Shown here: in pieces, positions 8,730-19,389 of the stretch
Layout of the letters: the number at the start of each line of letters is the position of its first letter
Numbering within the stretch: the stretch's first letter is position 1
Source: Agromyces sp. Soil535
GTDB lineage: Bacteria; Actinomycetota; Actinomycetes; Actinomycetales; Microbacteriaceae
DNA: 64,000 nt
Assembly: GCF_001428255.1 (NCBI RefSeq)
Contig: NZ_LMRW01000026.1
Span: forward strand, 57,512 to 121,511
Reading direction: 5' to 3'
Program-made: the position numbers and the translations under genes
Notes under the pieces: generated by a model
Told to the model about the DNA's origin: nothing
Database searches by the model: none
The model's input: only the letters and a program-made list of their open reading frames with translations

Positions 8730-10859
8730 CTACTTCTTCGACTTCTCGGGAGCGGGGAGCGTGCCGGCTGCGCGCTGCGCGGCGTAGTACGCGCGCGCCT
8801 CATCCTGCCGCTCCTGCTCGACGCCCGTGGCGATCTTCGCCCGGAGGTGCTCGGGGCGGTACCCGAAGGCGTCGACGAGGTCTTGTGCGTGCGGGCGCAG
8901 GCGTTCGATGAGCCGGTCGATGTACGCCGTCACCGCCTGGGCGCGCTGCGGCGAGAGGCGGCCGTGAATGAGGTACCACGCGAGGTGCTTCTCGATGAGG
9001 CCGAGGCCGAACAGGTCGCGCACCCACGTGAGCACCTGCTTCGTGCCCAGGTCGGTGGTCTGCGCGAGTCCCCGGGTGAACGCCTCCCACTGCAGCAGCT
9101 CGGCGTGCGCACGCGCGGCCTCGATGAGCTCGTTCTGGTTGCGGTTGAACGCGGCCGCGGCATCCGCCTTCGGCAGCTTGCGCGCGTCGCGCAGGCGGCC
9201 GGCGATCTCGGCGATCATCGTCTCGACGCGGTCGGTGAGGATCTGGCGCTGGGAGTTCTCGTCACGGAGCTCGGAGACCGAGCGGGCCGTCGAGCCGAAG
9301 TCTGCGATCGTCTGGGCGAGGCGGCGCAGGCCCGTGCCGTGGTAGGCCCGGTCGGCCGTCTGCTGCACGACGTAGCGGGCCATCGCGCCGGCGTCGGCAT
9401 TCGCGAACTGCTTCGAGAAGTCGGTGAGCAGGCGCTTCGCGACGAGCTGGAGCAGCACGTTGTTGTCGCCCTCGAAGGTCACGTAGACGTCGAGGTCCTG
9501 GCGCAGGCCCACGATGCGGTTCTCGGCCAGGAAGCCGGCGCCGCCCGTCGCCTCGCGCGCCTCCTGGAGCGTCTCGAGCGCGTGCCAGGTCGACAGCGGC
9601 TTCAGGGCCGCCGCGATGGTCTCCAGGTCCTGGCGGTCGTCGTCGGTGTCGGCCTTGCCCGAGAACACCGCGTCGAACTTCACGAGGAACTCGTCGTGCG
9701 CGAAGACCTGCGCGTACGTGGTGGCGAGCTTCGGGATGAGGCGGCGCTGGTGGCGCTGGTAGTCGAGCAGCACCTCTTCCTCGGTGTCGCTCGCGGCGTT
9801 GAACTGGCGGCGCTGGTTGCCGTATGTGATCGCGATCGTGAGTCCCATCGCCGCGGCGCTCGTGGCGGCGCCGTCGAGCGAGACGCGACCCTGCACGAGC
9901 GTGCCGAGCATCGTGAAGAAGCGGCGGCCGGGGCTCGCGATCGGGCTCGAGTAGGTGCCGTCCTCGGCGACGGAGCCGTAGCGGTTGAGCAGGTTCTCGC
10001 GCGGCACCCGCACGTTCGTGAAGTGCAGGCGACCGTTGTCGATGCCGTTGAGCCCGCCCTTCAGGCCGTCGTCCTCGCCGCCGATCCCCTCGAGGAACCC
10101 GCCCTTCGCGTTGCGGAGGGGCACGTAGAACGCGTGCACGCCGTGGTTGACGCCCTTGGTAGTGAGCTGCGCGAACACGACGGCGGCGGTCCCGTGCACC
10201 GCCGCATTGCCGAGGTAGTCCTTCCAGGCACCGCGGAACGGCGTGTCGATGACGAACTGCTGCTTCGCCTCGTCGTACGTGGCCGTCGTGCCGATGGCCG
10301 CGACATCCGACCCGTGACCCGTCTCGGTCATCGCGAAGGCGCCCGGCACCTTCATTGACATGATGTCGGGCAGGAACGTGCGGTGGTGGGACTCGGTGCC
10401 GAGGTGCAGCACGGCGGCCCCGAAGAGGCCCCACTGCACGCCCGACTTGATCTGCAGGCTCGGATCGGCGAGCACGAGCTCTTCGAACGCCGCGATGTTG
10501 CCGCCGTGGTCGTCGTCGCCGCCGAGCTCCTTCGGGAACGCCTTGAGCACGGCGCCCTGCGCGGCGAGGGTCTTCAGCTGCCAGAGCACTCGTTCGCGGT
10601 GCTCCTCCATGCTCTGGCCCTCGATGCGCTGCAGGTCGGGCTGGGCGGCGCGCTCGCGCGCGACGATGCGGATGTCGGCCCACGTGCCGAGCAGCTGCCG
10701 GCCGAGCCGCTCCACGTCGACGCGCGGCGACGACGGCTGCGCGTCGGCGCGAGGGGCGGGGACGGGCGCCGCGACCTCGTCTCGGGCGGGCTTCGGGGGC
10801 GCGGTGGCGGGTCGCCCGCCGGTGGTCGTCGGGGTGGTGCGGGATGCCGTGTCAACCAT
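8730..10859 (-). CDS. Acyl-CoA oxidase / dehydrogenase family flavoprotein
   Basis: This protein of about 709 residues belongs to the long acyl-CoA oxidase branch and catalyses the first, FAD-dependent step of fatty acyl-CoA beta-oxidation. After a Pro/Ala-rich tail of about 50 residues comes the N-terminal helical domain. The flavin and substrate motif FAMTETGHGSDV is followed by the C-terminal helical domains with the catalytic-base motif YVTFEGDNNVLLQ. The length fits oxidases (650-700) rather than ordinary dehydrogenases (about 380). I chose the start MVDTASRTT because GAAGGACGAG precedes it; an ATG 39 bp further upstream (MSQTAAHEG) is possible. It appears monocistronic. Whether it reduces oxygen or an electron-transfer flavoprotein is not decided here. 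Confidence 0.88.
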   Translation of the reverse strand: MVDTASRTTPTTTGGRPATAPPKPARDEVAAPVPAPRADAQPSSPRVDVERLGRQLLGTWADIRIVARERAAQPDLQRIEGQSMEEHRERVLWQLKTLAAQGAVLKAFPKELGGDDDHGGNIAAFEELVLADPSLQIKSGVQWGLFGAAVLHLGTESHHRTFLPDIMSMKVPGAFAMTETGHGSDVAAIGTTATYDEAKQQFVIDTPFRGAWKDYLGNAAVHGTAAVVFAQLTTKGVNHGVHAFYVPLRNAKGGFLEGIGGEDDGLKGGLNGIDNGRLHFTNVRVPRENLLNRYGSVAEDGTYSSPIASPGRRFFTMLGTLVQGRVSLDGAATSAAAMGLTIAITYGNQRRQFNAASDTEEEVLLDYQRHQRRLIPKLATTYAQVFAHDEFLVKFDAVFSGKADTDDDRQDLETIAAALKPLSTWHALETLQEAREATGGAGFLAENRIVGLRQDLDVYVTFEGDNNVLLQLVAKRLLTDFSKQFANADAGAMARYVVQQTADRAYHGTGLRRLAQTIADFGSTARSVSELRDENSQRQILTDRVETMIAEIAGRLRDARKLPKADAAAAFNRNQNELIEAARAHAELLQWEAFTRGLAQTTDLGTKQVLTWVRDLFGLGLIEKHLAWYLIHGRLSPQRAQAVTAYIDRLIERLRPHAQDLVDAFGYRPEHLRAKIATGVEQERQDEARAYYAAQRAAGTLPAPEKSKK

Positions 10860-10946
10860 CGTCGGTTCTCGTCCTTCGTGTGCGGCGGTCTGGCTCATTC
10901 CACGGTAGGACGGCACGGCGACGACTCGGAAACGAGGCGTTCGCGG

Positions 10947-10999
10947 CCTACAAACGGCTCGCGTGACGTCTCGCAGAGGACTGTCGAGACCCTACAAAC
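10947..10999. repeat. Direct repeat CCTACAAAC x2 upstream of acyl-CoA oxidase gene
   Basis: CCTACAAAC occurs at 10947-10955 and 10991-10999, 44 bp apart (about four helical turns). The segment between contains GTCTCG/CGAGAC arms. It lies in the leader of the oxidase gene and may be a regulator site or tandem -10 elements (TAGG on the minus strand). Confidence 0.45.
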
Positions 11000-11029
11000 A
11001 CGGGTTCGTCGCGCGATGCAGTGTCCACA

Positions 11030-11051
11030 AGCGGATGCCGCGGCATCCGCT
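11030..11051. terminator. Perfect 22-bp palindrome, terminator of membrane protein gene
   Basis: AGCGGATGCCG followed directly by CGGCATCCGCT forms a perfect palindrome just after the stop of the first small membrane protein gene. It is one of several terminators here built from the GGATGCC string. Confidence 0.7.
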
Positions 11052-11065
11052 CGCCCGCGAGGCGC

Positions 11066-11467
11066 TCATTCGCGGAAGTAGGCGCTCGCGCCTCTCGTCC
11101 AGAGCAGGATGAGCACGATCGCGGCGAGCGCGATGCTGAAGTACTCGCCGATGGCGCCGGCCGGGTAGGCGATGGCGAGGAACACCGACCCGATGATCGA
11201 GAGCATCTGGAAGATCGTGATGACGATGCGCGAGGCGTTGTTGCCGCGCAGCAGGCCGACGGCGACGACGATCACCACCACGCCGATCAGGATCGTGAGC
11301 AACGCCGAGGCGATCAGCTGGCTCGCTCCGCCGAACTGCTCGACGGTCGCGTCGACGCTCGTCTGGAACAGCAGCACGGTGCCGCTGATGATGTCGAGCA
11401 GACCCGAGATCCACGTGAGCACCGCGACGAGGGTCACACCCCCGGGTCGAGCGACGGAATTCGACAT
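11066..11467 (-). CDS. Small four-helix membrane protein, paralogue 1
   Basis: This 133-residue protein has four predicted membrane helices and no known catalytic motif. It starts at ATG with GGGGGAG 5 bases upstream; an in-frame GTG two codons earlier is less well placed. Landmarks are GVTLVAVLTWISGLLDIISG in helix 1, LLRGNNASRIV after helix 2, and the end LILLWTRGASAYFRE. The same layout and closing motif occur in two other proteins here (11519-11938 and 16811-17242), so the three are paralogues. A TAGCAT -10 box lies 49 bp upstream of the start, overlapping the stop of paralogue 2. Function is unknown. Confidence 0.85.
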   Translation of the reverse strand: MSNSVARPGGVTLVAVLTWISGLLDIISGTVLLFQTSVDATVEQFGGASQLIASALLTILIGVVVIVVAVGLLRGNNASRIVITIFQMLSIIGSVFLAIAYPAGAIGEYFSIALAAIVLILLWTRGASAYFRE

Positions 11468-11518
11468 GACCACTCCCCCACCTCGGCGCCGCCCGCACGC
11501 GGCGCGCCTGCTGCGATG

Positions 11519-11938
11519 CTACTGCGCGGCGACCTCGCTGGCGCGGAAGTACGCGCTCGCCGGGCGCGTCCAGAGCAGGATCAGCACGACCGCCGAGACC
11601 AGCACGCTCGCCCACTCGCCGATCGGGTTGCCCATGTAGGCGACGGCGAGGAACAGTGAGTGGATGAGCGACAGCGCCTGCAGCACCGAGACGATCATGC
11701 GGGCGACCCAACGGCCCAGCCAGATGCCGAACGAGAGGGCCACCACGACCACGCCGAGGAGCATCGAGCCGATCGCGGAGGCCAGCGCCCCGCCCGACCC
11801 CCCGAACGCCGCGTTCACCTCGGGATTGCCCGCATCGAACATGAGGAGGAGACCCGTGATGATGTCGACGACGCCCGAGAGGAACGCCAGTACCGCCACG
11901 ATCGCGACCGTGATCGGTCGAGCCCCTGCTTCAGCCAT
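11519..11938 (-). CDS. Small four-helix membrane protein, paralogue 2
   Basis: This 139-residue integral membrane protein is homologous to its downstream neighbour. It shares ITVAIVAVLAFLSGVVDIITG in helix 1, WVARMIVSVLQALSLIHSLFL in helix 3, and the closing VLILLWTRPASAYFRA. It begins at the ATG after a GGGGGGCGC stretch; longer upstream reading lacks conservation. A TAGCAT -10 stands 54 bp upstream, as in the other two paralogues. The Gly/Ala-rich loop between helices 1 and 2 replaces the loop of paralogue 1, so the soluble parts diverge faster than the helices. I do not assign a function; a structural or stress-envelope role is only a guess. Confidence 0.85.
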   Translation of the reverse strand: MAEAGARPITVAIVAVLAFLSGVVDIITGLLLMFDAGNPEVNAAFGGSGGALASAIGSMLLGVVVVALSFGIWLGRWVARMIVSVLQALSLIHSLFLAVAYMGNPIGEWASVLVSAVVLILLWTRPASAYFRASEVAAQ

Positions 11939-12001
11939 GATGCGCCCCCCATTCGCCTTCGCCACGCCCTCGCGACGACCCCGTTGGGCCGATGCTAGCG
12001 C

Positions 12002-12042
12002 GGCGACGGATGCCACGGCCAGAGCGCGCGGCATCCGTCGCC
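12002..12042. terminator. Hairpin terminator after GH3 gene
   Basis: Perfect 13-bp arms GGCGACGGATGCC (12002-12014) and GGCATCCGTCGCC (12030-12042) with a 15-base loop lie directly downstream of the minus-strand GH3 stop. It is another hairpin built on the GGATGCC string. Confidence 0.85.
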
Positions 12043-12070
12043 GAGTGGAGGCGGGCTGGTGAGCCGCCGC

Positions 12071-13900
12071 TCAGCCGGCGAAGCGCAGGCCGTGCCCGAA
12101 CCGGAACAGCGGGTCGGCGGTGTCGAACGGCACGTCGGGGAGGCTCGCCTCGACGGCGGCCATGCTCGACGGAAGGTCGAACGGCAGCGACCCCTCGGGC
12201 CGGGCATCGCCGACGAGCACGTCGAGGAGCGCCCGCGCGTTCGCACCGTAGTTCGCCACGATCGCCGCGACCTCGCCCGCGATCGGCGTGAGGATCGCGG
12301 GACGGTCGAGGAACACGTCGACGACGGTGGGCACGGATGCCGCGACCTCGCGCACGTGGGCGACGGTCTCGTCGGGGAACTCGAGTGAGCCCGCGTGGAA
12401 GAAGTTCTCGAACATCGTGGCGCGCTGCTCATAGGGCGCGTGCAGGCGCAGGATCGCGACGTCGGCGGCATCGGGGGTGTCGACGACGTCCCCGTACTCG
12501 GCGGCGACGTCGGGCGCGATGCCCTCGACGTACAGGCGGAGACCTCGGGCGAGGGGAAGGGTCGGCACCGCGGGGCCCGCGGCATCCGCTCGCTCGGTGT
12601 TCGTGAGCACGGTGATCGACGCGCGCTGCGCCGCCTCGCCGGCCGCGACGAACTCGGCAGCGCCGACGATCCGCTCGGCCGCCTCGACGTCGACGAAGGT
12701 GCGGTCGAAGAGGCCGAGCGTGAACTTCTCACGCAGGAGGCGGCGCGCCGAGACGTCGAGGCGCTCCTCGATCACGTCGCCGGCGCGCACGAGCTCGACG
12801 AGCAGGTCGGGGATCGCCTCGCCGCCGAACTGGTCGGCGCCGGCCTCGAGCACCTTCAGCATGCGCTCGCGGGTCGACAGGTGCTCGACCCCCCACGCAC
12901 GGGCGGGGAATGGCTGGCCCATGATCTCGGCGTCGGTGAGCAGGCCCCAGTCGGTGCAGACGATGCCGTCGAAGCCGTACCGCTCGCGAAGGAGCCCGGT
13001 GATGACCGACTTGTTGAAGCCGAACCCGACCTCCTCGTACTCGGTGCCGACCGGCATGCCGTAGTACGGCATGATCTGGCTGGTGCCCGCCTCGAACGCC
13101 GCCTCGAAGGGCTTCAGGTGCAGCTCGAACTGGCCGCCGGGGTAGACCTGCTCGCGGCCGTAGGCGAAGTGCGGGTCCTCGCCGTCCTTCTGGGGGCCGC
13201 CGCCCGGGAAGTGCTTGGTCATCGTGGCGACCGAGTCGGGGCCGAGCGCGGCCCCCTGGAAGCCGCGGATGTAGGCGGCGCCCATGCGGCTCGACAGGTC
13301 GGGATCCTCGCCGAAGGTGGCGACCTGGCGCGACCACCGCGGCTCGGTCGCGAGGTCGACCTGCGGGTGCAGGGCGACGCGGATGCCGACCGCGGTGTAC
13401 TCCTGGCGGGCGATGTCGCCGAAGCGCTCCATGGTCGCCTCGTGGCCGATCGCGGCGAGGCCGATCGCCTCTGGCCACACCGAGAAGGGCCCTGCCATGA
13501 GCGAGGCGAGCGGGTTGTCGCTGAACGAGTGCCGAGGGTCGGTCGAGATCGTCACCGGGATGCCGAGCCTGGTCGATGCGGCGAGCTCCTGCAGCCGGTT
13601 GTGCCACTCGGCCATCTGGCGGCCGGTGGGTGCGGCGCCGAGCACGTTGAAATGCGTCATGCCGCGCCCGATCACGTACTCCTCGGTCGCCGGCAGGCCG
13701 AAGGTCGGGTCCTCCCCGGCGAGCTCGCCGCCCTCGCCGACGGTGATCATGGTCTGGAAGAGGAGGCCGGCCTTCTCCTCGAGCGTCATCTGCGAGAGGA
13801 GGATCTCGACGCGCTCCTCGACGGGCAGGCTCGCGTCACGATAGCGGTCGTCGACGGGGGCGACGGATGCCTCGGCATCCCTGTTCAGCTGATCGGTCAT
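12071..13900 (-). CDS. GH3 beta-glycosidase
   Basis: This 609-residue glycoside hydrolase family 3 enzyme is probably an exo-acting beta-glucosidase or beta-xylosidase. Key motifs are TISTDPRHSFSDNP near 118-130, TKHFPGGGPQKDGEDPH near 228-243, and the nucleophile Asp about residue 317 in GIVCTDWG. The C-terminal alpha/beta sandwich ends GSLPFDLPSSMAAV and FRFGHGLRFAG. A fibronectin-like third domain is absent, consistent with the short length. No signal peptide is visible, so it is cytoplasmic. GAAGGAG lies 7 bases before ATG. It stands alone between terminators, with its own promoter at 13950-13978. The sugar specificity is not resolved. Confidence 0.92.
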   Translation of the reverse strand: MTDQLNRDAEASVAPVDDRYRDASLPVEERVEILLSQMTLEEKAGLLFQTMITVGEGGELAGEDPTFGLPATEEYVIGRGMTHFNVLGAAPTGRQMAEWHNRLQELAASTRLGIPVTISTDPRHSFSDNPLASLMAGPFSVWPEAIGLAAIGHEATMERFGDIARQEYTAVGIRVALHPQVDLATEPRWSRQVATFGEDPDLSSRMGAAYIRGFQGAALGPDSVATMTKHFPGGGPQKDGEDPHFAYGREQVYPGGQFELHLKPFEAAFEAGTSQIMPYYGMPVGTEYEEVGFGFNKSVITGLLRERYGFDGIVCTDWGLLTDAEIMGQPFPARAWGVEHLSTRERMLKVLEAGADQFGGEAIPDLLVELVRAGDVIEERLDVSARRLLREKFTLGLFDRTFVDVEAAERIVGAAEFVAAGEAAQRASITVLTNTERADAAGPAVPTLPLARGLRLYVEGIAPDVAAEYGDVVDTPDAADVAILRLHAPYEQRATMFENFFHAGSLEFPDETVAHVREVAASVPTVVDVFLDRPAILTPIAGEVAAIVANYGANARALLDVLVGDARPEGSLPFDLPSSMAAVEASLPDVPFDTADPLFRFGHGLRFAG

Positions 13901-13949
13901 GCCAGCACTCCTTCATGCTCGGGTCGGGCCGCGTCGCGGCATCCCCTCC

Positions 13950-13978
13950 ATCATAAACCGACTATTGTTCGGGATTCG
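13950..13978 (-). promoter_or_regulatory. Probable GH3 promoter with a dyad in the spacer
   Basis: On the minus strand the -10 TATGAT (13950-13955) is good but the -35 is weak. The spacer contains a short dyad, CCGACTATTGTTCGG at 13958-13972, which could bind a repressor. The evidence is modest. Confidence 0.4.
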
Positions 13979-14012
13979 ACCCCCCGCCGCCGATCGAGTG
14001 CCGGCCGAAGCG

Positions 14013-14843
14013 TCACGCGCTGCGCTGGTACACGCGGAACGCCCGCGTCGCGACCCACGCCAGCACGGCGGTGAACGCCGCGAGCAGACCGAGGTGGCCC
14101 CAGACGCTCGCCCAATCGGGACTCGCCGACAGCGCCTCGCGGCCCGCCACGACGGCCCACTCGAACGGATTGAACGCCGCGACCTTCGCCACCCAGTCAG
14201 CCGACAGGCTGGTGTCCATGAGGGCCGAGCTCAGGAACATGAGCGGGATCGTGATGAGCTGCGAGATGCCGATCAGCACGTTCTGGTTGCGGGCGAGCAG
14301 CGCAGCCGCGTTCGAGAGCGCCGAGAACGACGCCGTGAGGAGCATCGCCGCGAGCAGCAGGATGAGGATGCCGGCGACGCCGCCCTCGAACCGCGCCCCG
14401 CCGAGCCACGCGACACCGAGCACGACGAGCGACTGCACGAGCGTGAGCACCGCCTGGTACACGAGCGTCGACACCATCATGGCGCCGCGACTCGTCGGCG
14501 AGGTGAGGAAGCGGTCCATGACCCCGCGATCCATGTCCTGGATGTAGCTCGTGCCCGCCCACGCGCTGCCGAAGAGCGCCATCATCATGACGATGCCGGG
14601 GGTGAGGAATTCGAGGTAGCTGTCGCCGCCCTCGAAGCCCGGGATCTCGACCACCGACTTGAAGAGCTGCCCGAACAGCAGCAACCAGATGAGCGGCTGC
14701 ACGAGGCTCATGACGACGAACGCAGGGACGCGCACCACCGCCCTGAGGTGGCGCAGGGTGAGGTACGCCGTGTGGCGGATGATGTTCGGGCGCGCGAATC
14801 CACGCTCGGCGGCACGGTCGATCGGCTGGGTGATCGTGGTCAT
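14013..14843 (-). CDS. ABC-2 type exporter permease, DrrB-like
   Basis: This 276-residue membrane subunit of an ABC-2 exporter has about six helices. The ABC-2 region includes FVVMSLVQPLIWLLLFGQLF near 42-61 and LTPGIVMMMALFGSAWAG near 80-100. ERGFARPNIIRHTAYLTLRH at the N-terminus is cytoplasmic. Its ATG overlaps the stop of the ATPase gene (ATGA), so the two are coupled. Relatives of this pair export drugs such as daunorubicin or move lipids. The PadR-type regulator upstream supports a stress- or drug-responsive exporter, but the substrate is unknown. Confidence 0.9.
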   Translation of the reverse strand: MTTITQPIDRAAERGFARPNIIRHTAYLTLRHLRAVVRVPAFVVMSLVQPLIWLLLFGQLFKSVVEIPGFEGGDSYLEFLTPGIVMMMALFGSAWAGTSYIQDMDRGVMDRFLTSPTSRGAMMVSTLVYQAVLTLVQSLVVLGVAWLGGARFEGGVAGILILLLAAMLLTASFSALSNAAALLARNQNVLIGISQLITIPLMFLSSALMDTSLSADWVAKVAAFNPFEWAVVAGREALSASPDWASVWGHLGLLAAFTAVLAWVATRAFRVYQRSA

Positions 14844-15880
14844 GATGCGACCTCCTCGAGGTCCTCGTCGGCATCGGCGTGCTCGCGAGTCGAGCGGGCG
14901 TGCGCCGAGGCGAAGGTGCGTCCGGTGTGGGCGAGGTAGACGTCGTCGAGGCTGGGCCTCGCGACGGTGGCGGATGCCACGGCGAGCCCCTCCGCGTCGA
15001 GCGCGCCGAGCACGACCGGCAGGGCGGCGCCGCCCTCGTCGGCGCGGGCTCGCACCGTGCGTCCCTCGGCGGCGACGTCGCGGAGCACGCCGACTCGCGC
15101 GATCGCGGCGAGCACGTCGGGAACGACGGATGCCTCGTGCACCTCGATGACGACGGCGTCACCGCGCAGGTCGCTCTTCAGCTCCTCGGGGGTGCCCTCG
15201 GTGACGATGCGGCCGGCATCGACGATCGCGAGCCGGTTCGCAAGCCGGTCGGCCTCATCGAGGTAGTGCGTCGTGAGCAGCACGGTCATGCGCTCCTCAC
15301 GGGACATCCGCTCGATCTCGGCCCACATCTCGGCGCGCGCCTCGGGGTCGAGCCCCGTCGTGGGCTCGTCGAGGAACAGCACCTCAGGCTGGTGCATGAG
15401 GCCGATCGCCACGTCGAGCTTGCGTGCCATGCCGCCCGAGTAGGTCTTCACCTGGCGGCGGGAGGCGGAGGTGAGCGCGAACCGGTCGAGCAACTCCCCG
15501 GCCCGAGCGCGTGCCACGCGCGTCGGCATCCCGTGCAGCTGGCCGGCGAGCACCAGGTTCTCGAGGCCCGTGTCCATCGGGTCGGACACCTGCTTCTGGG
15601 CCACGAATCCGATCACGCTCCGCACCCGCTCGGGGTGACGGCGCACGTCGATGCCGGCGACGGACGCGTCGCCCGAGTCGGCACGCGACAGCGTCGAGAG
15701 GATCTTGACCGTGGTGGACTTGCCCGCGCCGTTCGGCCCGAGCAGGCCGAAGACGGTGCCCGTCTCGGCGTGGAAGGTGAGCCCGTCGAGAGCTCGAAGG
15801 GCGGGCGCTCCGCGCCCCTGCGAATAGGTCTTGACGAGATCGACGGCCGCGAGGGCCATCCCGTCGGGTGATGCAGCCAT
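14840..15880 (-). CDS. ABC exporter ATPase, DrrA-like
   Basis: This 346-residue nucleotide-binding subunit powers the adjacent ABC-2 permease. Walker A is GPNGAGKST at about 48-56, the Q-loop region is IGFVAQKQV, the signature is TYSGGM, Walker B is VLFLDEPTTGLD, and the switch is LLTTHYLDEADR. The C-terminal regulatory domain ends near ARPSLDDVYLAHTGRTF, characteristic of DrrA-type ATPases. I chose the start MAASPDGMALAAVDL because GAGGAG precedes it. A gap of 152 bp separates it from the PadR gene on the same strand; they could share the PadR promoter or use one in the gap. Confidence 0.93.
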   Translation of the reverse strand: MAASPDGMALAAVDLVKTYSQGRGAPALRALDGLTFHAETGTVFGLLGPNGAGKSTTVKILSTLSRADSGDASVAGIDVRRHPERVRSVIGFVAQKQVSDPMDTGLENLVLAGQLHGMPTRVARARAGELLDRFALTSASRRQVKTYSGGMARKLDVAIGLMHQPEVLFLDEPTTGLDPEARAEMWAEIERMSREERMTVLLTTHYLDEADRLANRLAIVDAGRIVTEGTPEELKSDLRGDAVVIEVHEASVVPDVLAAIARVGVLRDVAAEGRTVRARADEGGAALPVVLGALDAEGLAVASATVARPSLDDVYLAHTGRTFASAHARSTREHADADEDLEEVAS

Positions 15881-16032
15881 GAGGCTCCTCCTCAGTGGGG
15901 AGCCGTCCGATCGTGAGGTGCGGCCGATACAATGGCGGCACGCACTGGGATGGATTCGATTCACGTTGAACGACTCGGTTGCGAGATGGCTCGGGTGTTG
16001 CCGCATCCGGGCCATCGGTCTGTGTTCGGTGA

Positions 16033-16707
16033 TCAGCTGTCTGGGGCGGCGGCTCCTTCCGGGAAGTACGTGGCGATCTGAGCCTGGATCTCCTCGATCG
16101 ACGCACCCTCGGCGATCATGCGGTGCAGGTCGGCCCACGCCCCGAGCTCGACGACGGCGCCCGACTCGAGTCGGCCGAGGAGCGCGACGACGTGGTCGCG
16201 CTCGGCGGTGATCATGGCGACTCGGTAGTGGAATTCGAGCAGGAAGAGCTCAGGGAGCCCCATTCGTGCGGTTCGCTCGGCGATCTCGGCGCGCTCGGCC
16301 AGCTCGGCGTCGAGCCGCTCGACGCGCTGCCCGAGCAGGGCGATCGCTTCATCGGGCGGCAGCAGGGGGAGCAGCGAGAGCCCGGTTTCGAACGCGGGGT
16401 ACTCCTTGACCGGGGTGCCGATGAGCTCCCGCATCCACTCCTGCGACTCGACGCGCCCCGCTTCGGTGATGGCGTAGACGATGCGCTCGGGCCGGTTGCC
16501 CTCGCGCTCGACCCGAGCCTCCTCGATGAGCCCGTGCTTCTCGAGCGACTTGATGACGGCGTAGAGCGATCCGAAGTTCAGGCGGATGCTGTCTTCCTTG
16601 CCGCGCTCGCGCAGCGTGGTGGTCATCTCGTAGGGGTACATCGGGCGTTCCCAGAGGCACGACAGCACTGCGAGGGCGAGCGGGTTGCTCACGGGTCGCT
16701 TCGACAT
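16033..16707 (-). CDS. PadR-family transcriptional regulator
   Basis: This 224-residue regulator has the PadR winged helix at about 10-95 (LALAVLSCLWERPMYPYEM, NFGSLYAVIKSLEKHGLI). A Vir-like helical C-terminal domain (about 100-215) handles dimerisation. I chose the ATG with GGAGGT 4 bases upstream; a GTG two codons earlier would abut the SD. It precedes the ABC exporter genes on the same strand and most likely represses itself and the exporter until a ligand binds. A dyad overlaps its -10 box. Confidence 0.92.
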   Translation of the reverse strand: MSKRPVSNPLALAVLSCLWERPMYPYEMTTTLRERGKEDSIRLNFGSLYAVIKSLEKHGLIEEARVEREGNRPERIVYAITEAGRVESQEWMRELIGTPVKEYPAFETGLSLLPLLPPDEAIALLGQRVERLDAELAERAEIAERTARMGLPELFLLEFHYRVAMITAERDHVVALLGRLESGAVVELGAWADLHRMIAEGASIEEIQAQIATYFPEGAAAPDS

Positions 16708-16719
16708 ACTCACCTCCGT

Positions 16720-16759
16720 ATACTTTGTTCAGAGTATTCGGAAGCGAGTGCTCTGTCAA
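16720..16759 (-). promoter_or_regulatory. PadR gene promoter with overlapping operator dyad
   Basis: On the minus strand TTGACA (16754-16759), a 17-base spacer, and TACTCT (16731-16736) form a near-consensus promoter. The dyad ATACTTTGTTCAGAGTAT (16720-16737), symmetric at 14 of 18 positions, covers the -10 and start site. This is the expected geometry for PadR autorepression. Confidence 0.75.
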
Positions 16760-16810
16760 GAGTAAGTGGATGCCTCGCGCTCAGCCCCCGTGTTGCCCGA
16801 TCGGCGCGGA

Positions 16811-17242
16811 TCAGCTCGTCGGCTCGTCGGGCGCGAGCCCCTTGAAGTAGCGCGTGGCCTCGCCCGTCCAGAGCAGCATCAGGATCGCGAGCGCGACGAG
16901 GGCGCTCACGATCTCGGTCGCCAGCGTCGAGGGCTGGGCGATGCCGATCCAGATCGAGCCCGCCAGTGAGATCACCTGGACGACCGTCGCTGCGATGCGC
17001 GAGATGGCATTGCCGCGCAGCAGCCCGTAGGCGATGACCAGCATGATGATGCCGATGGCGATCTCCACGATCGCGAGGGTCGTGGCCAGCGCGGCGCCAC
17101 CGAAGGCGTCGGCCACCTCCGGGGTGGACTGCGTCGCGAGCAGCGCGATGCCGCCGATGATGTCGAAGGCCCCGGAGACGATCGCGAGCGCGGCCACGAT
17201 CGTGACGCCGAGCGGACGCTTGGGGCCGAACTGGTCTGACAT
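16811..17242 (-). CDS. Small four-helix membrane protein, paralogue 3
   Basis: This 143-residue protein is the third member of the family seen at 11066-11938. It opens MSDQFGPKRPLGVTIVAALA, with SGAFDIIGGIALL in helix 1 and LLRGNAISRIAATVVQ matching LLRGNNASRIVITIFQ of paralogue 1. It ends LMLLWTGEATRYFKGLAP. AGGGAG precedes the ATG, and a TAGGAT -10 box lies 54 bp upstream in the same context as the other two. It stands alone between the PadR promoter and recQ. Four helices and short loops are all that can be seen; function is unknown. Confidence 0.85.
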   Translation of the reverse strand: MSDQFGPKRPLGVTIVAALAIVSGAFDIIGGIALLATQSTPEVADAFGGAALATTLAIVEIAIGIIMLVIAYGLLRGNAISRIAATVVQVISLAGSIWIGIAQPSTLATEIVSALVALAILMLLWTGEATRYFKGLAPDEPTS

Positions 17243-17361
17243 GGCGCTCCCTGGTCGAAGGCGACGAATGCCGCGGACGCGGCCCGCTTGCCGCGATCCT
17301 AGCGTCACCGGACGGCGAGCGGTCGGCGGCGCGACGCGTGCGCGCCGGGCGTCGGGGCGTG

Positions 17362-19384
<2,023 letters not shown>

Positions 19385-19389
<5 letters not shown>

